A DNA stretch of 64,000 nt, taken from the NCBI RefSeq assembly GCF_027925525.1, contig NZ_BSDJ01000009.1, positions 124,001 through 188,000 on the forward strand, given 5' to 3'. Below the pieces are notes generated by a model. It was not told where the DNA came from and ran no database searches. It was given only the letters and a program-made list of their open reading frames with translations. This stretch comes from Paenibacillus tyrphae (GTDB lineage: Bacteria > Bacillota > Bacilli > Paenibacillales > NBRC-103111). The translations under genes were made by a program, and so were the position numbers. Shown here piece by piece: positions 63,298-64,000 of the stretch (position 1 is the stretch's first letter; the number at the start of each line of letters is the position of its first letter).

Positions 63298-64000
63298 CTA
63301 TACACCGCTTTCCTGTCTCGTCCAGCCTTGCGCTTTCAGAGCTTGACGAGAATAGTCGTGAATGAAATCCGTCAGTTCTTTCAGCTTCTCCAGCGACGCT
63401 TCCGGGAACAGTCCGTGACCCAGATTGAAAATATAGCCCGGTTCCTGGATGCCCTCGTCGATAATCGCCTTGGCTTGCGCCTGAATGACCGACATCGGAG
63501 CGGTCAATACGTACGGATCGAGATTGCCCTGCACCGCATAGAACGAGCCCACTCTTCTACGGCCCTCCGAGATCGACACGCGCCAATCGAGACCGATGAC
63601 ATCGGCATCAATGCCTTGCAGATAAGGCAGCAATTCACCTGAGCTGACGCCTGGGAAATAAATTTTCGGCTGCTCCAAATGCTTCAGCTCCGCAAAAATA
63701 CGGCGGATCGTCGGCAAAACATACGTTTTAAAATCAACGGGGGACAACGCGCCGACCCAGCTGTCGAAAAGCTGCACCGCTTTCGCTCCTGCCGCAATCT
63801 GCGCTTTCAGATAAGCGATCACCATATCGCCAAGCTTATCCATCAGCTTGAACCATACCTCCGGCTCCCCGTACATTAATCCTTTCGTGCGGATATAGCT
63901 TTTGGACGGCCTGCCTTCGATCAGGTAGCTTGCGATCGTAAACGGCGCGCCGGCAAACGTAATCAGCGGCACCTTCAGCTCGGCCGCCAACATCTCAATC
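63298..64000 (-). CDS. hemE: Uroporphyrinogen decarboxylase (5' end beyond window)
   Basis: Decarboxylates uroporphyrinogen III to coproporphyrinogen III. The last ~234 residues are visible; the frame is open to the right edge, so the N-terminal active-site PVWxMRQAGR region is outside. Seen: LITFAGAPFTIASYLIEG, AKAVQLFDSWVGALSP, GVSSGELLPYLQGIDADVIG, GNLDPYVLTAP and GYIFNLGHGLFPEASLEKLK, all characteristic of the C-terminal two-thirds. It heads the hemE-hemH-hemY-hemL run. Confidence 0.97.
   Translation of the reverse strand, partial: IEMLAAELKVPLITFAGAPFTIASYLIEGRPSKSYIRTKGLMYGEPEVWFKLMDKLGDMVIAYLKAQIAAGAKAVQLFDSWVGALSPVDFKTYVLPTIRRIFAELKHLEQPKIYFPGVSSGELLPYLQGIDADVIGLDWRVSISEGRRRVGSFYAVQGNLDPYVLTAPMSVIQAQAKAIIDEGIQEPGYIFNLGHGLFPEASLEKLKELTDFIHDYSRQALKAQGWTRQESGV

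Overview
The window is a chromosomal segment of an endospore-forming, moderately GC-rich Bacillota, most likely a member of the Paenibacillaceae (Paenibacillus/Cohnella-like). The reasons are many sporulation genes (cotH, cotB-like genes, spoVB, bofC, safA, spo0B, spoIVFA/FB, spoIIB-like, spoVID), SecD and SecF as separate proteins, an S-layer-homology amidase, frequent TTG/GTG starts with strong Shine-Dalgarno sites, and a gene order that largely follows the Bacillus subtilis secDF-ruvBA-safA-pheA-obg-minCD-mreBCD-folC-valS-spoVID region. Species assignment is inference only. No insertion sequence, prophage, CRISPR array, tRNA or rRNA gene was seen.

Layout. 1-3 kb: a spore-coat locus, with a CotH-type kinase (3' end cut by the window edge) and a 57-codon frame on the minus strand, diverging from two coat genes on the plus strand. 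3-9.3 kb: secD-secF-CDF transporter-recJ-apt, a minus-strand operon read from a consensus promoter. 9.3-13.5 kb: comN with a long acidic extension, spoVB, a DUF421 gene, a small membrane protein and yajC. 13.6-20.3 kb: ruvC-ruvA-ruvB, a SpoIID/LytB-domain protein, queA and tgt. 20.5-25 kb: bofC, lepB and a very repetitive safA. 25-30 kb: a pheB-hom-thrC-thrB-pheA amino-acid operon. 30-32 kb: a Nudix hydrolase and a degenerate TrpD-like protein with its own AT-rich promoter region. 32-36.7 kb: rplU-prp-rpmA, spo0B-obg and rng. 36.7-45.8 kb: spoIVFA-spoIVFB, rodA, minCD, mreBCD, radC and maf, concerned with cell shape, septum placement and the sigma-K checkpoint. 45.8-49 kb: a DUF4321 membrane protein, an SLH amidase and a SpoIIB-like SPOR protein. 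49-55 kb: valS-folC-murC under a T-box leader. 55-57.6 kb: spoVID, an RluA-type pseudouridine synthase and a small membrane protein. 57.7-64 kb: a secreted or anchored phosphodiester glycosidase, then hemE-hemH-hemY-hemL.

Functional links. Three parts of the sigma-K checkpoint (BofC, SpoIVFA, SpoIVFB) are here, as are both partners of the SpoVID-SafA coat-encasement interaction; these two carry low-complexity repeats with common PQP/NV and FQAAQ words. The CotH kinase is next to a CotB-like protein with a Ser/Arg-rich tail that is a plausible substrate. Prp lies between L21 and an L27 that keeps the Prp-cleaved N-terminus. Most of the window is conserved housekeeping and sporulation content. 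The less ordinary items are the coat locus with its microgene, the SafA/SpoVID repeats, the degenerate TrpD-like gene with a palindrome around its -10 box, and the comN extension.

Start codons were moved from the longest open frame wherever a ribosome-binding site or family alignment pointed to an internal start. Domain calls come from reading motifs by eye; no database search was run.
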